A DNA stretch of 64,000 nucleotides. It comes from Adiantum capillus-veneris (lineage: Eukaryota; Streptophyta; Polypodiopsida; Polypodiales; Pteridaceae). The stretch's first letter is position 1. Every line of letters begins with the position of its first letter. Shown piece after piece: positions 59,995-64,000 of this stretch. The position numbers were made by a program, and so were the translations under genes. A model generated the notes under the pieces. It saw nothing but the letters and a program-made list of their open reading frames with translations. It had not been told where the DNA came from and searched no databases. The stretch spans positions 49,583,768 through 49,647,767 of the forward strand of contig CM043944.1 of the NCBI GenBank assembly GCA_014529385.2. Reading direction: 5' to 3'.

Positions 59995-60420
59995 CACATC
60001 ATCTTCAATCATTTACACGGGAAGTATGGGAACCCGGCAATATGGAATACCCAAGGGATGGAAAAGTCTCATTACATGGCGAGAAATGCTTATTTCAGGC
60101 ACACATGACATGGTGGCTCTCGAATCAAGGCTAACAGTTTGAGAGAACTATTTGAATGGTTCTATCGTAGAATCATTCATCGAATGCAGGCAAAAGAAGT
60201 CTTGGCAAATTCAGCAACAGCACAAGCCATTAGAAATTTACAACAACAAAAAGTTAAAAGATCAATGGCATACAACAACTCCGGAGCTCGTGAAAGTCAA
60301 CGAAGGTGGAGAGAGACAATGGTGTATGTGAATCACAAGTGGAGAAAGATACTCTGAGTGGATGACATTGTACAAAATTTATGTAATACATGATCTTATA
60401 CAATTGCTACTTGAAGTGTA

Positions 60421-62307
<1,887 letters not shown>

Positions 62308-62333
62308 CTATTCATCAGGAAACATGACAAGTC

Positions 62334-62415
<82 letters not shown>

Positions 62416-62493
62416 ACCAAAGCACAAACAAAAACACACATAGTCCCTCTCTCTCTCTCTCTCTCTCTAAAGAACACTAAAAAAATACACATA

Positions 62494-62548
<55 letters not shown>

Positions 62549-62570
62549 AAGAACACTAAAAAAATACACA

Positions 62571-62627
<57 letters not shown>

Positions 62628-62978
62628 TATGTGTCTATTTGTACTAAATGCGCGCAAGGACTAAAACGAACTTTTTACAACTCTCTACGCGCACCTTAAG
62701 TGCAATTGAGGGAAAGGCGCGTAAGGATGTAAACTGCCTTTTGAGAGAGTCATAACTATACTATAGGCGCGCGGAGAGAGCTGCAGCCAGTGTTTGGTTG
62801 GCTCTGCGCGCCGTTAGTAACGGGGACAGAGAGGGGAGGGAGAGAGAGAATGTGTATATCTCTGTGTGTGTGTCTGTGTGTATGTGTGTGTGTGTGTCTC
62901 TGTCTATGGAAGTATGTGTTGAGGTGTGTTTTGTGTGTGTGTGTGTGTGTGTTGAACAACAGTCTGGGTTTTTCTTTG

Positions 62979-63018
<40 letters not shown>

Positions 63019-63293
63019 TTGTAACCAACTGTTGGAAATACAGAGAGAAAGAGTGAGAGATCACCTTTTGTTGGTGGGGTTTGCAGGAACTCCAAGGGAG
63101 GTGTCTCCTCCATTGCTTTTTGTGTGTCAAACTGACTCTGTCTCTCTCCCTCCCTCTCTCTCTCTCTGAGAGTAAGGAGTCCCTCTCTCTATCTCTCTCT
63201 CAATCTGTGTTTCTCCCTCTCTCTATCTCTCTCACAATTTGTTCTCTCTTTGTCTCTCTATCACTCTCTCTCTCTCTTTATCACTCTCTCTCT
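62308..63293. repeat. Microsatellite-rich region upstream of the right gene
   Basis: (CT)n at about 62335-62365, (AT)n 62369-62411, (CT)n 62448-62468, 62490-62546 and 62572-62623 around two copies of AAAGAACACTAAAAAAATACAC, then GCGCG motifs (62650-62812), (GT)n about 62865-62950, (CA)n 62982-63015 and CT-rich to 63293. Likely holds the promoter and first exon of the right gene, which I cannot place. Confidence 0.7.
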
Positions 63294-64000
63294 TTCTATG
63301 GCTTCCATAAGAACTCGAAGAGTGACAAGGTGATCAATAGTGCTATGATGCTTTCGAAAACCTGCTTGGCCAAGTGCACGTTTGCCATTCTTTTCAGCCC
63401 ATTCACTTATCTTCATCTCCATAGAAAGGAAAAAAGTTGTATTGTTGCTTTGTGGATTTCAAGAAAGCTTTTGACATGGTACCGCGAGGAAATCTTTGGA
63501 GACGTATGCAAAGCCTTCAAGTGCCGAGAGAATTTATGCATGCAGTCTTTCGCATCTACCAAAAAGTGATATGTCGATTACGTATGGGAGATGGAATTTC
63601 AGAATTTTTTGCAAGCACTATTGGTGTCAAACAAGGATGCCCACTTTCCCCAACCCTCTTTGGGCTACTCATTGATGAATTGGAATGCATGGTTCTTGAC
63701 TTTATGCAGCAAGAAGGCATAGAAGAGGTTAAGATTGGAAATGCGGTGATCATGCTTTTGCTTTATGCCGATGATGTAGTGCTCTTGGCACATACCTTAG
63801 AAGATGCACAAAAGCTTATGAGTGTCTTGGAACGCTTTTGCCTACATAGCGGGCTTATCGTGAATGGATCCAAAACCAAGGTTATGCTTGTAAAGACCCT
63901 CAATGATGAAAATCCATGCATTGTATATAACAATGAGAAACTTGAAGTGGTAGATCACTTCAAGTACCTTGGCCTTGAGGTTCCATCCAATCATAAATGG
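63294..64000 (+). mobile_element. LINE reverse transcriptase fragment with inverted 5' segment, cut by the window end
   Basis: From 63421 the plus strand encodes LYCCFVDFKKAFDMVPR, MGDGISEFFASTIGVKQGCP, LSPTLFGLLIDELE, LLLYADDVVLLAHTLEDAQK and HFKYLGLEV: RT blocks including the catalytic YADD. One frameshift lies at about 63435 and another near 63490. The preceding 63294-63420 encodes the adjacent upstream part on the opposite strand: SEWAEKNGKRALGQAGFRKH then HSTIDHLVTLRVLMEA. The shared CCATAGAAAG at both sides marks the junction. Typical twin-priming 5' inversion. Confidence 0.88.

Larger units (their letters stand above)
57552..60357 (+). pseudogene. DDE-type transposase-like gene with introns, broken (left gene of a convergent pair)
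   Basis: Probable ATG at 57552 (MERRRSSRYSLSIK). Exons inferred from GT-AG sites and phase: to 58168, 58307-58973, 59042-59914, 59995-60357; introns of 138, 68 and 80 bp. Early part is basic with a coiled coil (TEVQELKGKVRSCQMKD). Core: KLDECELVKEKKLERVTITL with Asp at 58827-58829; WHLAGDLKTLKCMYNCGMGA with Asp at 59186-59188 followed by a CLFCM pair; VHICTMHALCRIVEK; and NTQGMEKSHYMARNAYFRH with Glu at 60061-60063. This D-D-E order with a Cys pair after the second Asp and HGG after the Glu resembles RNase H-fold transposases distantly like RAG1/Transib, an inference. In-frame TGA at 58458 and 60106 and frameshifts near 57660 and 57930 disable it. Confidence 0.6.

Overview
This window looks like intergenic nuclear DNA from a large, repeat-rich land-plant genome. 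Evidence for a plant: Ty1/copia and Ty3/gypsy remnants with plant-type gag (UBN2-like) domains and initiator-Met-type primer-binding sites, L1-type LINEs, a Mutator-like element carrying a plant flavin-monooxygenase exon, and one fasciclin-like arabinogalactan protein gene. GT-AG introns of 68-138 bp are visible. The very frequent (GA)n tracts, the LINE type and the transposase families fit a fern best, but that is an inference. No bacterial, organellar, rRNA, CRISPR or convincing tRNA gene was seen.

Layout. 1-3.75 kb: decayed Ty3/gypsy gag-protease on the minus strand, with a leader to about 5.2 kb. 7.8-10.2 kb: a complete gag-only copia-type element with both LTRs, PBS, polypurine tract and a 5-bp target-site duplication (TSD). 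11.3-12.0 kb: the one recognisable host gene, a FAS1-domain (FLA-like) protein whose reading frame runs into a TG/GA microsatellite. 16.5-17 kb: gypsy integrase tail. 18.5-22.1 kb: LINE reverse-transcriptase remnant.

23.5-33.6 kb: two copies of one copia family. Copy A holds two nested insertions: a 3,606-bp TIR element with TSD TACATAA, and a 1,606-bp LTR-like element with TSD ATCCC. Copy B next door supplies the empty site for both. 33.9-38.5 kb: gypsy sequence in which one LTR is preceded by a polypurine tract and followed by a PBS; a 152-bp tandem array lies in the leader before a gag-like N-terminus. 40.5-41.4 kb: a decayed WSDG/HGKG transposase-like sequence. 42.6-45.5 kb: an L1-type LINE with ORF1, endonuclease and C-terminal zinc motif but no reverse transcriptase. 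46.5-46.8 kb: a copia LTR end.

49.2-49.8 kb: a Pack-MULE with 78-bp TIRs and 9-bp TSD carrying the FAD-binding exon of a flavin monooxygenase. 54.6-57.3 kb: copia copy C, with a 264-bp MITE in its gag. 57.5-62.3 kb: the most unusual part, two intron-containing genes pointing at each other with 63 bp between their stop codons. The left one has the residues of a DDE-type transposase and is broken by stops and frameshifts. The right one is an open, acidic, Cys-rich protein I do not recognise. They may be a two-gene DNA transposon. 63.3-64 kb: a LINE reverse transcriptase whose 5' part is inverted, as twin priming produces; it runs off the window.
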